From: Pseudogymnoascus destructans
Taxonomy: Eukaryota > Ascomycota > Leotiomycetes > Thelebolales > Thelebolaceae
Direction of reading: 5' to 3'
DNA length: 64,000 bases
Assembly: GCF_001641265.1 (NCBI RefSeq)
Contig: NW_020167526.1
Location: 1,364,001-1,428,000, forward strand
This document shows, in pieces, positions 41,501-51,627 of this stretch. The notes below the pieces were generated by a model, which did not search any database, had not been told where the DNA came from, and worked only from the letters and a program-made list of their open reading frames with translations. The position numbers and the translations under genes are program-made. The stretch's first letter is position 1. Each line of letters opens with the position of its first letter.

Positions 41501-41955
41501 GGCGGGGGGTAGTTGTGAGTGGCAGTGGTTCTGGGAACTACTGTTTGACCAGGTGTAAATGCCGGTGCGTCAGCCTGCAGCGATAAAGATGCTGAGCTTC
41601 CGCTTGCTCCTCCTGCGGATGTGAGCTTCCCGCCAAACGCTCTTCCCCCAACACCTCCCATCACATGCCTGGGCGCTCCTCCTTTTTGACCCGGCCTTCC
41701 GCCCCTGCCTCGATTTGATTGCCCATTGTTCCTTCGGTTTGGATTTGGATTCAGGCCTGGAGCTGCCTGCGGCGCCACTGGAGCTGGAGGAACAGTGTCT
41801 GCGTTTCCTTGGGCTGGTTGTGCTGGTGAGTCTCGCGGCGCTCCCGGGGCAGGAGCAGTGCCGTTCTGTGCGCCGCCTCGCCGTGGTCTTCTATAATGTC
41901 GAGGTCTTCCGCCTTGACCTGCACCTTGTGCTGGTGGTGCGCCTGGTGTTGACAT
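38566..41955 (-). CDS. fap1: FAP1/NFX1-type zinc-finger protein
   Basis: Single exon, 1129 aa from MSTPGAPPAQ at 41955; an in-frame ATG at 42036 would add 27 residues. Residues 1-150 are Gly/Pro/Arg-rich with RGG motifs. A RING/PHD-like finger follows at about 183-245 (YECPICTSEV, CKTCWTVFHLSC, RWRCPGC-type ending). About eleven NFX1-type Cys/His repeats fill about 290-850 (for example CGHRLRCGIHSCQKPCH). An R3H nucleic-acid-binding domain lies near the end (RAFLHSLAEDFALDTES, HRHVVLFK). Family members are NFX1, NFXL1 and yeast FAP1, which binds FKBP12 and acts in rapamycin response; the RING finger suggests E3 ubiquitin ligase activity. Divergent from erv2. Confidence 0.93.
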   Translation of the reverse strand: MSTPGAPPAQGAGQGGRPRHYRRPRRGGAQNGTAPAPGAPRDSPAQPAQGNADTVPPAPVAPQAAPGLNPNPNRRNNGQSNRGRGGRPGQKGGAPRHVMGGVGGRAFGGKLTSAGGASGSSASLSLQADAPAFTPGQTVVPRTTATHNYPPPNIGRQRRLSKSQAADIATRTHEDILHGLYECPICTSEVLKNSKVWSCKTCWTVFHLSCVKKWAKNEGSTQKNRQQLQDGELPPARQWRCPGCNLPKDDMPESYTCWCAKDVDPKAIPGLPPHSCGQTCGKPRAPRNCPHPCDLICHAGPCPPCPHIGPVQACFCGKYEVSKRCIDTHYDSGWSCGKKCGDMMPCGKHECEKGCHEGLCGSCEVLVESRCYCGKVEKMMPCSDRGDDKDSSIVKESNEVDSWTGSFECGNVCKRAYDCGRHFCEKSCHKQTGDVPHCPLSPDAVTYCPCGKSTLKDLDCTRISCEEPIPHCQKLCLKQLACGHECQQKCHEGECLPCLKVVPIVCRCGRTTSSTICHQGTETLPQCMRICKTALNCGRHECGEHCCPGEKPAGERIAAKRKQKVSRGTTEDFEAEHICTRVCRRYLKCGNPEHTCQELCHRGACGACREAIFDEISCNCGRTVLHPPLPCGTQPPPCPHQCNRRTACGHPPVNHQCHGDGESCPKCPYLVQKTCMCGKKILKNQPCWSTQISCGQTCGHRLRCGIHSCQKPCHRAGDCEDAFLTQCLHVCGKTKTTPGCGHVCLEPCHAPYPCKEDKPCHAKVIITCACQHLKQEIRCLATKAMPVTERKTLACDDECLRLQRNAKLAAALNIPSDHTDDHIPYSTTTLDYFKGSPKWCQTQEREFRVFAADTTAKQFRFKPMSAAQRAFLHSLAEDFALDTESVDPEPHRHVVLFKAPRFSSAPMKTLGQCLKLRPVVEAPKNAPATTGVPFNALLLANPRFALTLDELRTAVASDPATAQIAGWKIEFLPSEEIVVRASLADGVDEATLLRLKPALTKVVLEKKLAGAVALCTVDASLNVSRREDTGSAGGWSQVVKGAPVKKRVVDEWAASGKNSFTVLGSKAAGKKKEKEKVKERERQESVVENWEDAVGAWEESAEGATAAAVAGEVDESECECSRRSAGTSQ

Positions 41956-42468
41956 TCTTTCTTCTCTATCTGTATACGTAGCAGGGATCGCAGTTGCCAC
42001 TTTCGTGATTGCCTTTTTTAAGGTTGTCTCGTCCAAAAAAGTGGCGGTGATCCAACTTTCTACGGTAAAGTAGAGTAAAGTACTCTATCGTCTCTCGAAT
42101 GGTGGCGAACAAAGAGGGAATATTAAATAAACTTGCGCCTTCCAAATATGGCGACTTCAAACGTTTTCGAAAAACAATCAATGCAAAAGAGAATATTAGT
42201 AGGACAAAGCGCTTGTCAGTACGAACAAGATGATCTCAGATGCAGAGCAAGAGATTGCCTGATCGCTATTTTAAATGTAGACGATGAGTCAAAACGTGGG
42301 GTAGAAGTTCCAACTTGGGCTGTGTTGATTTGTGGCGAGGCTGCGAGGCTACCGAACGAGGCTGGCTAGCGGCGACGACAGGCATATCCCCAGTTTCAGG
42401 CCGAACTAGAGTAAGATGTGTAATGGCTCATATCGACTCACAACATCTGCAAGGTCCAACTTTGTGAA
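41956..42468. promoter_or_regulatory. Divergent promoter region, fap1 / erv2
   Basis: About 0.5 kb between two divergent start codons. No specific sites assigned. Confidence 0.55.
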
Positions 42469-43094
42469 ATGCCTCCGCGGCGACATGTGACGCTGGCACT
42501 CATCGCCATCGTAGTGTTCATCGCTTTCTCATTCCTCCTCTCGAGTGGGGGTCAACAACGTGCAGCGTTTGATACGAGTGTCGCCCCTAGCGACAGCGTG
42601 CTCCACGGCGTCGCAATAGCGCCAAAACTCGAGAATGCAACAATAAAGTAAGACACCGTCGCACCTCTCTGATCGCAGCGGCTAACCCAATCGACAGAGC
42701 TGAACTGGGCAATGCAGCCTGGAAGCTGCTCCACACGATGATGGCGAAATTCCCGGACCAGCCGACGGAAGAAGACAGCACGTCGCTCAAATCCTTTGTC
42801 TACCTCTTTGCACGATTATACCCATGCGGCGAATGTGCACGGCATTTCCAGCTCTTGTTAGAAAAGTACCCACCGCAGGTACGGACGCGGTCGAGCGCAG
42901 CGACGTGGGCGTGCCATGTGCATAATGAGGTGAACACTCGGCTGAAGAAGGAGCTGTTCGACTGTTCTAAGATTGGGGACTTCTACGACTGTGGATGCGG
43001 CGGGGATGACGATGAGAAGGCGGTGGCAACGACAAAGCCGAAGATTGGGTCTGGCAGTTTTACGCCGCTGAAGTTGGAGAAGGACGGAGGGTAG
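42469..43094 (+). CDS. erv2: Erv2-type FAD-linked sulfhydryl oxidase (ER)
   Basis: Exons 42469-42647 and 42698-43094; 191 aa. Oxidises thiols in secretory proteins and passes electrons to oxygen through FAD. An N-terminal signal anchor (VTLALIAIVVFIAFSFLL, about residues 7-24) points to the ER membrane and separates it from mitochondrial Erv1. The Erv/ALR fold follows: the helix LGNAAWKLLHTMMAKFP, the redox CxxC in YPCGECARHF, and the FAD-binding WACHVHNEVNTRL. A C-terminal CGC pair after FDCSKIGDFYD may be the shuttle cysteines, as in yeast Erv2. The end is Lys/Gly-rich. Converges with sdh2. Confidence 0.93.
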
Positions 43095-43455
43095 GACTTT
43101 CTTAGGCACTAGGATGGATGGGTGCTAATCAATATAGGCTTACTCGAGGGGGTTGAGACTAAAGCAGTCGTCCCAGGGATATTCATTTGAATCCGGAGAA
43201 TCCATAACGTGTGAACCAAGTTTGTTCTGCACGATGTGTATATATATTTACGTGGGCGAAGGAAACATGTACAATAAGGGGTATCAGGAGGCTGGCTCTG
43301 ACAAGGAAACTTTACAATAACATGGATGATCATCATTCCTCTGTAAAACTATCACCTATATTTCTACACAAAAGCCAATCCACCCACCGCCCAACAAGCA
43401 CACTTCAAAAAAACCCGCTGCAAGTAACAACTTTCACCCCTTTTTCACACCCTAT
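43095..43455. other. Intergenic between converging erv2 and sdh2
   Basis: Both 3' UTRs. Nothing else recognised. Confidence 0.5.
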
Positions 43456-44434
43456 CTAGAAAGCCAACTCCTTCTTGATCTCCGCAATCGCCAAACCCGG
43501 GTTCAGGCCCTTGGGGCACGTCCTCGAGCAGTTCATGATGGTGTGGCAGCGGTAGACGCTCATGGAGTTGTCGAGCGCAGCCTTGCGCTCCATCTTCTTC
43601 TCGTCACGCGAGTCGGCGAGCCAGCGGTAGGACTGGAGCAGGACGGCCGGGCCGAGGTACTCCTCCGAGTTCCACCAGTATGAGGGGCAGGAGGTCGAGC
43701 AGCACGCGCAGAGAATGCACTCGTAGAGGCCATCGAGCTTCTTGCGGTCCTCTACACTCTGGAGGTACTCCTTGCCCTGTTTTGCGTTAGTCTCTGGCCC
43801 ATGAAAACGGTAGGTGGCAAGCTTACGTGTTCGGCTGGGGTTGTGCGCTGGAGGTATGGCTTGATGGACTTGTACTGCTTGTAGAAGTGGGTGAGATCCG
43901 GTACGATGTCCTTGACAACGTATGTGTGGGGGAGAGGGTAGATCTTCGACTCTTGGGTGGTGTCGGTAGGGATGCGGCCTGAATATCGCGTCAGTATTTG
44001 TTCAAGAGTCTCTATTCCAGCAGGTAGCTGCTGAAGGACCAGTGCAACTCACATAAGCAGGCCAGGGTGTTAACACCGTCAATGTTCATGGCGCAACTGC
44101 CACAAATTCCCTCTCTGCAGCTTCTGCGGAAGGTGAGTGTCGGGTCATCCTCGTTCTTGATGCGGATAAGCGCATCGAGCATCATAGGTCCGGTCTTGTT
44201 CAGATCCAGAGTGTAAGCCTGCATCTTCGGCTTGGTGGAGGGCTCATCCGGGTTCCATCTGTAGATGTGGAAGGTCTTGGTCCTTGGTGCCGCCGGCGCC
44301 GGCTCACTGCTTGGGGCAGTAGCTGGGCTGGTAGCTGCAGGCGCAACGGATGCGAAGGAGCGGATAGCAGTCGCAGGCCTGAAGGCCGAGCGCGACGCCG
44401 CCACGAGGCGTGCTGAGGAGCGGAGAGAAGCCAT
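43456..44434 (-). CDS. sdh2: Succinate dehydrogenase iron-sulfur subunit (complex II, SdhB)
   Basis: Exons 44434-44053, 43978-43827 and 43776-43456; 284 aa. Passes electrons from the flavoprotein subunit to ubiquinone in the mitochondrial inner membrane. Residues 1-50 are an Arg/Ala/Ser-rich import signal. The N-terminal 2Fe-2S domain has SCREGICGSCAMNIDG and TLACLC. The C-terminal 4Fe-4S and 3Fe-4S clusters have CILCACCSTSCPSYWWN and CHTIMNCSRTCPKGLNPG. The His in RCHTIMNC is the quinone-site residue altered in carboxamide-resistant fungi; here it is wild type. I took MASLRSS as start because it opens the import signal; 30 upstream in-frame codons look non-conserved. Confidence 0.96.
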
Positions 44435-45831
44435 TGGGAGACCGGGTAAGGAAAAGGACCTGGCGAGAGCGAGGATCAACGCGTGCTTGGGATTGGAAAT
44501 ATCGCTAGTGCCCCCGAGGTGCACAATCGATTGTTGGCGTCAAAAGGAAACCCGTGGCTACGGTTGCAGGAGAGGAATTCGGAATGATGTCGTTGGCGAT
44601 GTGTGTCGCTGTTCGCTCAGCACAGGACCTCGGGTGTTGTGGTATCTAGCTCTGGAAGGGAAATGTTGCATGGGTATAGCAGCTTATGTCAGGTGTGTTG
44701 GCCAATCAGAAGCCACGTAATTGTCAATGCTAGAAAAAAAGTCACGTTTCTCCGGACTGGCTCGGAATAGGATTTCTGGGTAGACCGGAGTTGGTTGCAC
44801 GTGAGACGTGTAATCATTATCATATTTTTATGTGAACCTAGGGTAATCATTGTCTCTTTGCCATATTCTCTCATTAATCGATTCGACAGATTTAAAGTTC
44901 CTAGGTTAAAATATAATATATTATATTTAACCTAAAAGTAACTTATCTATTATTTTCAAAGTTAGCACAAATAATCATAATAACCATGACTAACGTACGC
45001 GATAAGTAAAAGCTGCACACGCAAGTAAGCTACGCACCCCTCATTAATTCTAACGCGTTTAACCTCCTTCTAATTAACATGTCTTAACTAATAGACCTCT
45101 AATCGATCCATAAAGAGGTCGAATGACTCTAGCGCTCTAAGCTTATAAAGATGGCTATTTTATAAGTATAAGGGGTGCTATAAACACATACGATGTTCCT
45201 AAATCGACTTTATAATCACACATTGAAGGATGCCTAACACGAGGCAGTTTATGGTCTATAAACCTTAAACTCACAGCTACTAAGGAAACAACGCTTGTTT
45301 AATGGATATTATCTATAGACGAATGAGGCCTACCCCTTAGATCTACTTCTTATATAGCAAATGGCGAATCTACTCCTTTAAAAACGGTTAAATACAAATT
45401 AAGATGATACACTTATAGTTGGCACAAAATGGGTTTAAAACTTTGTACACCAGCATAACTCCCTCTAACTAAGTTAAGTTATGGGCTTTGTAAATAATCA
45501 TGATTATAATTGAATTTCTAACCCTGATTATTTTTATTTAACTCAAATCATCAAAATACCACACTCACCAAACCACCCCAAAATAAGAGCAAAGTACTGA
45601 CACAACCATCAATATTCATTCATTCGTGAGCTTCCTCGCATGTAAAAATGCTAGACTTAACCTCCCCCGCGGACATCGTTCTATCCAGTTTTGGTTGCAA
45701 CATAGCCACCGCCTTACGAAAATAGCAAAGGTGCCGACCCCACCGAGCGCCGAATAAAAAACTGTCCCTGCCCACCGTCTTCTCCACAGAACTCTCAATA
45801 AACCCCCCAATCCCGCATCTCTTTTATGCCC
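44435..45831. other. AT-rich intergenic with a decayed repeat
   Basis: The part next to sdh2 is its promoter. From about 44880 to 45560 the sequence is very AT-rich with frequent TA dinucleotides and no open frames, as in RIP-degraded repeats elsewhere in the window. Source element not identifiable. Confidence 0.5.
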
Positions 45832-47669
45832 CTAATCCTCATCATAGTCCTCTCTCCCTTGTCCCGCCTTTCCACCACCATCCTTGCGGATTGGGATCTT
45901 AACGCCCTGTGTCGCGAAACACTTACTGAGCGGCGTGCTCTCCACCACGCCCGGAAACTTCTTGGCGGAGTAAACAGTAAACACATCGCTGTAGCACAAT
46001 GCAAGGACGGGTGCCTTGCCAGTGTTGAGGACAGACATCTGGTTCGCCGGGTTGCCGTTGGGGGTCTTGGATGGGCCGCCGACGTTGGTGAAAGAGAAAC
46101 GGAGACTATGCGTGTTAGTGAGGTGAGAGAAATTGGAAATTGATAGACATACCGGAAGTTTCCCTCGGTTCTGATGCTCATGTCCTGTAGCACAAACCAG
46201 ATGCCAATCTTGTCGTGGGGATCTGCGAGCTTGGAAGCGCTGGCCGCCAGGCTTCCAATTAAGTTGCGGGTGAACATGCCCTGTGGCGCGCTGGCGACAG
46301 CTTGGCGTGGAGGAGCGGTTGGGTCGTACATCAGATTGCTGAGGAGTTTATTAGCATATATGAGATCGGGAAGCTGATTGGACTCGGGTGCAGGACTTAC
46401 TCCGATGGTCTCGGCGCGTTGGAGGCAACCGGATGGACAGCATCACCCGTATGGTAGAATATGTGATGGTTTGGAGGCTCTGGCCCTGATCCAGCGTGGT
46501 AATTTTGGCGCTCTTGCCCATGACCATACTGGCCCTGTTGCTGGGGCTGGCCATACTGTCCTTGTGGCGGCCCCTGTTGGAATTGCTGCTGGGTTTGGCC
46601 ATATGCATTTACCTGAGGCTGGCCAGGATAAGGGTTGTACTGCCCTTGAAGTAGCGGTTGGTTGCTATGGTACGGGTACTGAGGATCGCGGACTATACCA
46701 GGCGGGCCAGTGGGCGTTGGCATTGGGTTCGAGTAGACCGGGTGGTCCCCCGCCTGTGCCTGAGCGTACGAGGTGGGGATAGTTGAGGAGATAGCCGGGG
46801 ACGCAGACGAGTGTCGGACGAGATTGACTTCGTGCTTCCCATCGGCAGACCACAGATCAACAGTCAGTACGAAAGAACCGTGATCAATGTCGCTATGAAG
46901 TGTCAGCAACTGTATATCGAGATACCGGCACTCGCGACGCTTACTTGGTATCGATTTCATTCCCAGTAGCCACATCCGTTATGACAACTCTTATGCAAGG
47001 TGGCGGGGTAATGGGCCGGCGATCCTGGAAAGTTAGTGACAGGATACATAAAAAAGAGCCATCGACAGCCTACCTTGTCTCCAAAGCCACACATACGCGC
47101 TCGTTTGGGCTGCTGCATAACCTCAAGTCTGCCAGATAAACATAGTCAGCATACATCCAAGAATACACCCCAGCATGGGTTATGCAAGTGAGGCAGGGGC
47201 AATAGCAACGATCCCCCAAGCCGTGCTACGGCCGTAGCCAGCTGTAAAACCAGGGGCAAAGATGGACTTACGTATATCTCCTGCCCAGCTCAATCATACT
47301 AAAGCTCGGTGGATGATCTCCGGCCTGCTGCTGCACAGCCGGTAGGATTGGGGTGCCATCCGCTCCATTGTGATTTGACGGCGAATCGAGTGGCATCAAC
47401 GGATTGGGGCCCCGCGTCGGGACCCGGCCTAACATCTCTCCTTGGCCTCCCTGCCCTTCCGAGCTCTGGCTGGCGCGATGGCCCTGTGGATTCGAGCCGT
47501 AGCCGTACTGCTGCTGGTCGTTGGGGGCGTGCTGTATGTGGGGCTGGTCCTGGTGCGCCTGATATTGCGGTGCATCAGGGCGGTAGTTGGGGTTTCCGAG
47601 GGGAGGAGACATGTTATATTGTGCGCCGTGTCCGGTAGGGTCGTCATGCGGGTAGTGCGATACTTTCAT
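45832..47669 (-). CDS. velB: Velvet-family regulator VelB
   Basis: Six exons: 47669-47272, 47128-47074, 47024-46945, 46892-46401, 46338-46153 and 46105-45832; 494 aa. VelB is a nuclear DNA-binding factor that pairs with VeA and VosA to control sexual development, spore maturation and secondary metabolism. Residues 1-120 are Gln/His/Pro-rich. The velvet domain is in two halves: first about 121-205 (RARMCGFGDKDRRPITPPPC, LTVDLWSADG, EVNLVRH), then a Pro/Gln/Gly/Tyr-rich insert to about 345, then GMFTRNLIGSLAASA, KIGIWFVLQDMSIRTEGNFR and AKKFPGVVESTPLSKCFA, ending PIRKDG. The split domain with a long insert is characteristic of VelB rather than VosA. Its upstream region is full of tandem repeats. 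Confidence 0.94.
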
Positions 47670-48630
47670 GGTGGTGGTCGGGTTCGTGGGATATAGGGGG
47701 GAGTTGCGACACGAGCAACGGCCGAGAAGAACTCGAGGAAATCTCGTGGGTGTCGGGGTCTGTAAGGGAAGGCGCTATCCCCCGCCCTGTGTTTATATAA
47801 AGCTTATCGTGCACGGCGCGTTGTACTAGTTGATCCTCTTTGCATCTACGTCGTCTGTCTGGTGGGAGCAGTGGGTTTGCGTGATCTGCACAACGGAGCC
47901 CAACAATAATGCTGGACGTACCCTGTACTGCCGTTCGACCCGACTCCGTTCTCTGCAGGTCGATACGGATCAGCACGAGGCGCAGAGAGAGAGAAAGTTC
48001 TTCTTCTGTGTTCGGGGTCCGAGACAAAACGTGAGCAGTCGCCCGCGTTATATAGATCTGCTGTGCAGAGGGGTCGTTAAAAGGAGTGGTGGTGTTTACT
48101 CAGCGGCCAGAGCTAATGCGGGGGGAGCTTCGTTCGTTGGAAAGGTCCGTGTGGTGTGGATGCGACGGATGGTGTGTGCTTTTGAATCAGCAAGATTTCG
48201 CGCACAGGGCATTGGATGACTCGTTGACAGGAGGGAAGGAGCGACGATAATGGGAGATTTTGAAGCTTTTTCAAGTCGTCCTTGCTTCCTGGCGTACAGT
48301 TGCGATTTCTGATCGATGAGGCTCTTTTGTTGACCCAGAATTATTTGGGATGGGGGACCTGTCAATAACCAAAGTCAGGAGAAGGTTCACGTTATCGGCT
48401 GATATCAAGCATCATCTCATCTCATACCTCCACTTTCAGAGCACTCTTAAACTGGCGCCTCGTCTTTTTGTCTCTACCGGGCGGACCTGCGTATAGGTAA
48501 GGTAGCACTCGGATCGGATAGTGAGTGGCACACACTGCGACAAGGTGTAAGGGAGTGCAGATACTATAGGTATAGTATACGACGTGTAGCAGCAGATGCA
48601 AGGAAGTTTGAAGGAAGTTTTGAAGGAAGT

Positions 48631-48692
48631 GGAAACAGTGGACAGTGGAAACAGTGGAAACAGTGGAAACAGTGGAAACAGAAACAATGGTG
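48631..48692. repeat. 9-bp tandem array (GGAAACAGT)
   Basis: About six head-to-tail copies, slightly irregular at the edges. Confidence 0.85.
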
Positions 48693-48768
48693 GTGAACAG
48701 AACAGAATTTGTGGCGCATATATAATATACACAAGATGGATCAGTCAGTTTGGGGAGGAAAGACAAGA

Positions 48769-48855
48769 AGGCGAAGACAAGAAGGCGAAGACAAGAAGGC
48801 GAAGACAAGAAGGCGAAGACAAGAAGGCGAAGACAAGAAGGCGAAAAGAGGCAAA
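48769..48855. repeat. 14-bp tandem array (GAAGGCGAAGACAA)
   Basis: About six near-perfect copies. All purine apart from C; no gene uses this frame. Confidence 0.88.
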
Positions 48856-49220
48856 AGGTAAGCTGATGATCAGAGTGTAGAGTACGGAGTAGATCGTAGA
48901 TCGTAGATCGTAGCGAGTAAGTGGTTGCAATGTACAGCCCACTATAACTTAGCGGGAGAGGTACAACACTCTACTTGTGAGCAGGTAAAATCAAATATAA
49001 CTGAGTACTCGAGTACTATTATACTGTATTGTGCTACATACACGGGTACGAGAACTCGAAATGAACGAAACGTCACACCTGGAAGAAGACGGTCAGAATA
49101 CCCAAAACGACCCCAAGAGTACCGTCCGTCGAGCACCCGTATATAAACAGGCCCAACAACGGGTGTACCTCCCTCTGTACGCACAGACAAGACATATATA
49201 TGCAGGTCTCATTCTACAAT

Positions 49221-49340
49221 TCAAATACCATCAAATACCATCAAATAGCATCAAATACCATCAAATAGCATCAAATACCATCAAATACCATCAAATACCA
49301 TCAAATACCATCAAATACCATCAAATACCATCAAATAACC
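49221..49340. repeat. 10-bp tandem array (ACCATCAAAT)
   Basis: About twelve copies, two of them with G in place of C (AGCATCAAAT). Confidence 0.9.
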
Positions 49341-49545
49341 CCATTCCACCATCCCGCCCACCCCAATCGTCCAGCCACCAACCACACCCCCGCCTCACTG
49401 CCCAGTTCAGCGGGTCGGTAGTCCCAAAGCAGCGTCTGACCAGTAACCAGCGCCCCGCGACGCCAGCAACCAGAGTGCCGTCTCAGCACTAACGCGCCCT
49501 TGGGTGGCCGGGCGCGGGGAGATGGGGTAGGTCGCCGGGGACGAG

Positions 49546-49598
49546 AGGGTTGAGCGAGGGTTGAGCGAGGTTGAGCGAGGGTTGAGCGAGGGTTGGGC
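49546..49598. repeat. Short array of GGTTGAGCGA units
   Basis: About five copies of 10-12 bp, beside the end of the DDE transposon at 49630. Confidence 0.8.
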
Positions 49599-49630
49599 AA
49601 AAAGGGTGCGCCGCCGATGCCGTAGGCCCA

Positions 49631-51000
49631 AAACAATACGCGGCTGCCCAACTCGAGAAGAAGCAATACGCGGCTCCTCACAATTGCGACCGTAAGTACC
49701 TCTCCATAGTAATTTGTATATAAAGGTACATAATTAAGCCATTCTATGAAATTATCACTTCTTCGACTCCTCAACCTGGCGTCGAAAAGCCAGTAGGTCA
49801 AGCTCTTGAAGCTGGCCTCCTACTACAACCTCTTCCGTTCCTGTGAGCCAATTCTTGTAGCTCTCCCTCGAGGGGCTACTAAAACCCTCTGGAACCCGTT
49901 GTTTCCAGTACTGTAGCCCCTCTTCAACCCCCCTAAAAGTCGAGGGTTTTGGTGTAGAAACCCGTATAGGTAGAGGCGTAGGTGTAGGCATAGGAGCGGC
50001 TGTGAGTACGTACGTAGCTTTGCAAGAGCTATAATGTGGCTTACTGGCCAAATTCCTGCTTTCTGGAAAGCTGATATAATTATAGACTCCTTAAAAGTCT
50101 GTAGCCGCATTTTGGTAAGATCCCTCATAAAGAAAGAAAATCCAGTGTCAGAGAGCATGATGAGCTCTGTGCCTTGAAGGTTGGCGTGGTACCAAGAATC
50201 CATGTGTATTTTGCCCAGAATGATAAGTACAGGCGGTATGACTTTTCCAGTTGCAGACACAGCCTCAAGTATAGTAATAGACGTACGATTTCCAGGGCTT
50301 GGGGTGTAGAGCTCCTTTGCGGCTCGTGGCACAATCACACGCTCTCCACCTGGAATCCCAACCCGAAAGCCAGTTTCATCCATATTCCAGATTGACTCTG
50401 GTTTTATACCACGCTCTAGTATAAACCAGCCGTACTCTTGAAACCACTTTAGAACTGTAGGCTCATCTTGAGCCTTCGTACGCTGCTGCGCAATTGGCTT
50501 CGTAGTAATAAAGTGATATTCCTTAAGCTCATTCCGTATAAATTTTGTAAGCCAGCTTTGTGACGGGGGCAGCTGTGGGCTCCGCAGCTTACAGACAGCA
50601 GCAAATATCATATTCCTAGTTGCTCCAAGCCCTAGGTAATACTGCTCAAGGATCCATTTCTTTATGGCCTCTGTCTGCGCAGTAGAGAGTAGCTTATTCT
50701 GGCCCCCTCGGTGTGGGAGCTGCTGGGCTAGTCGGCTGATGCTTGACTGTATCGTTGATTTAGGCACTTTGAAAATCCAACTGGCAGTAGTTGCTGTTTC
50801 AGATTTCAGGGGGGTTCTCTAGGAGCCACTCACGAGCATTTGATAGAGGAGTCCCTTCCAATAAATGGCATATAATTACTATCTAAATACTATGGACAAC
50901 TATGGTGGAGGTTTTGTTGAGGAGTGGCGGTGAACAGACGCACGTTCCGACGAGCCGCATATTGCTTCCTCTCGGGTTGGGCAGCCGCGTATTGCTTACT
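49631..51000 (-). mobile_element. Pogo-type DNA transposon, internally deleted
   Basis: Terminal inverted repeats at about 49634-49676 and 50952-50996. Each contains two copies of GCAATACGCGGCT-like sequence 30 bp apart, separated by GCCCAACTCGAGAAGAA or a variant. Between them is a transposase relic (49755-50767). The exact outer ends and TA duplication are uncertain. Confidence 0.75.
49755..50767 (-). pseudogene. Internally deleted pogo-type transposase (second DDE family)
   Basis: 314 codons from 50767 read a CENP-B/Tc5-type N-terminus (start MPKSTIQSSISRLAQQLPHR) and the first catalytic motif WNMDETGFRVG. The conserved region continues to LSDTGFS and then jumps to the C-terminal TFKESIIISAFQKAGIWPV. 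The middle with the second and third catalytic aspartates is missing. A frameshift follows near 50000. It cannot be active by itself. Confidence 0.85.
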
Positions 51001-51627
51001 CCAACCTTGAGCGAAGCGAAAAGTTTGGTCACGACGATTAGTAAGAGCACTGTATTATATTAGGTTTTGGTGGTTAGCATTAATGGAAATTCTTTACACC
51101 CTGAAAGCACGGTCTATTATTTGAACAGGGCCGTGGGTGGAATTTATTCCCCAACTAGTGAGATGTGATGGATTTGGATGTGAGATGCACGATATCCTCG
51201 CGCATGCAGGGCTCGACGAAGGAAAAGGTGTCCCTGGCGGGGATTTGCGTTGCATTTCTTTGGAGTTCTTTGCATCTCCTTTCTGTCTACTCCGTGTGCC
51301 GTTGGTCCACTCATCTCATCCTGCATTCCATAGCGCAGCCATATGACGGCACATCCATCATACCGGTCGCTCATCATCAATGACATCCTGCTTGGTATTC
51401 GATAGCCCGGGCCCGCTTTGGTTCCAATACACTATGATATGTAATACATGTCTCACTCCCCTCTCCGGCAGCACAGACGGACCCTTCTCGCCAACCCTTG
51501 GTTCAGATTCCGTCAACCCGACCCTCGCATACAGAAAATCGGCTTTGACCCTTTGGGAGAACTGTCTAAACATTAAACAGTACCAATCATAAATACAAAA
51601 TGCACCCGCCACAGGCACTCCGTGAAC
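51001..51627. other. Intergenic, 3' side of the Dnt1-like gene
   Basis: No gene supported. Small open frames on both strands overlap each other and have no motifs. Confidence 0.5.

Larger units (their letters stand above)
47670..49620. promoter_or_regulatory. Upstream region of velB, tandem-repeat rich
   Basis: About 2 kb with no supported gene. The first 500 bp likely hold the velB promoter and leader. Further upstream there are four separate short tandem arrays (see repeat entries). Confidence 0.55.

Noticed and set aside
48422..48880. Frames across the 48.4-48.9 kb arrays on both strands
   Set aside because: Made of short repeats; amino acid composition follows the repeat unit and no start context or homologue is visible.
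48631..49340. Tandem arrays as a CRISPR locus
   Set aside because: Units are 9-14 bp, directly adjacent without unique spacers, in a eukaryotic genome.
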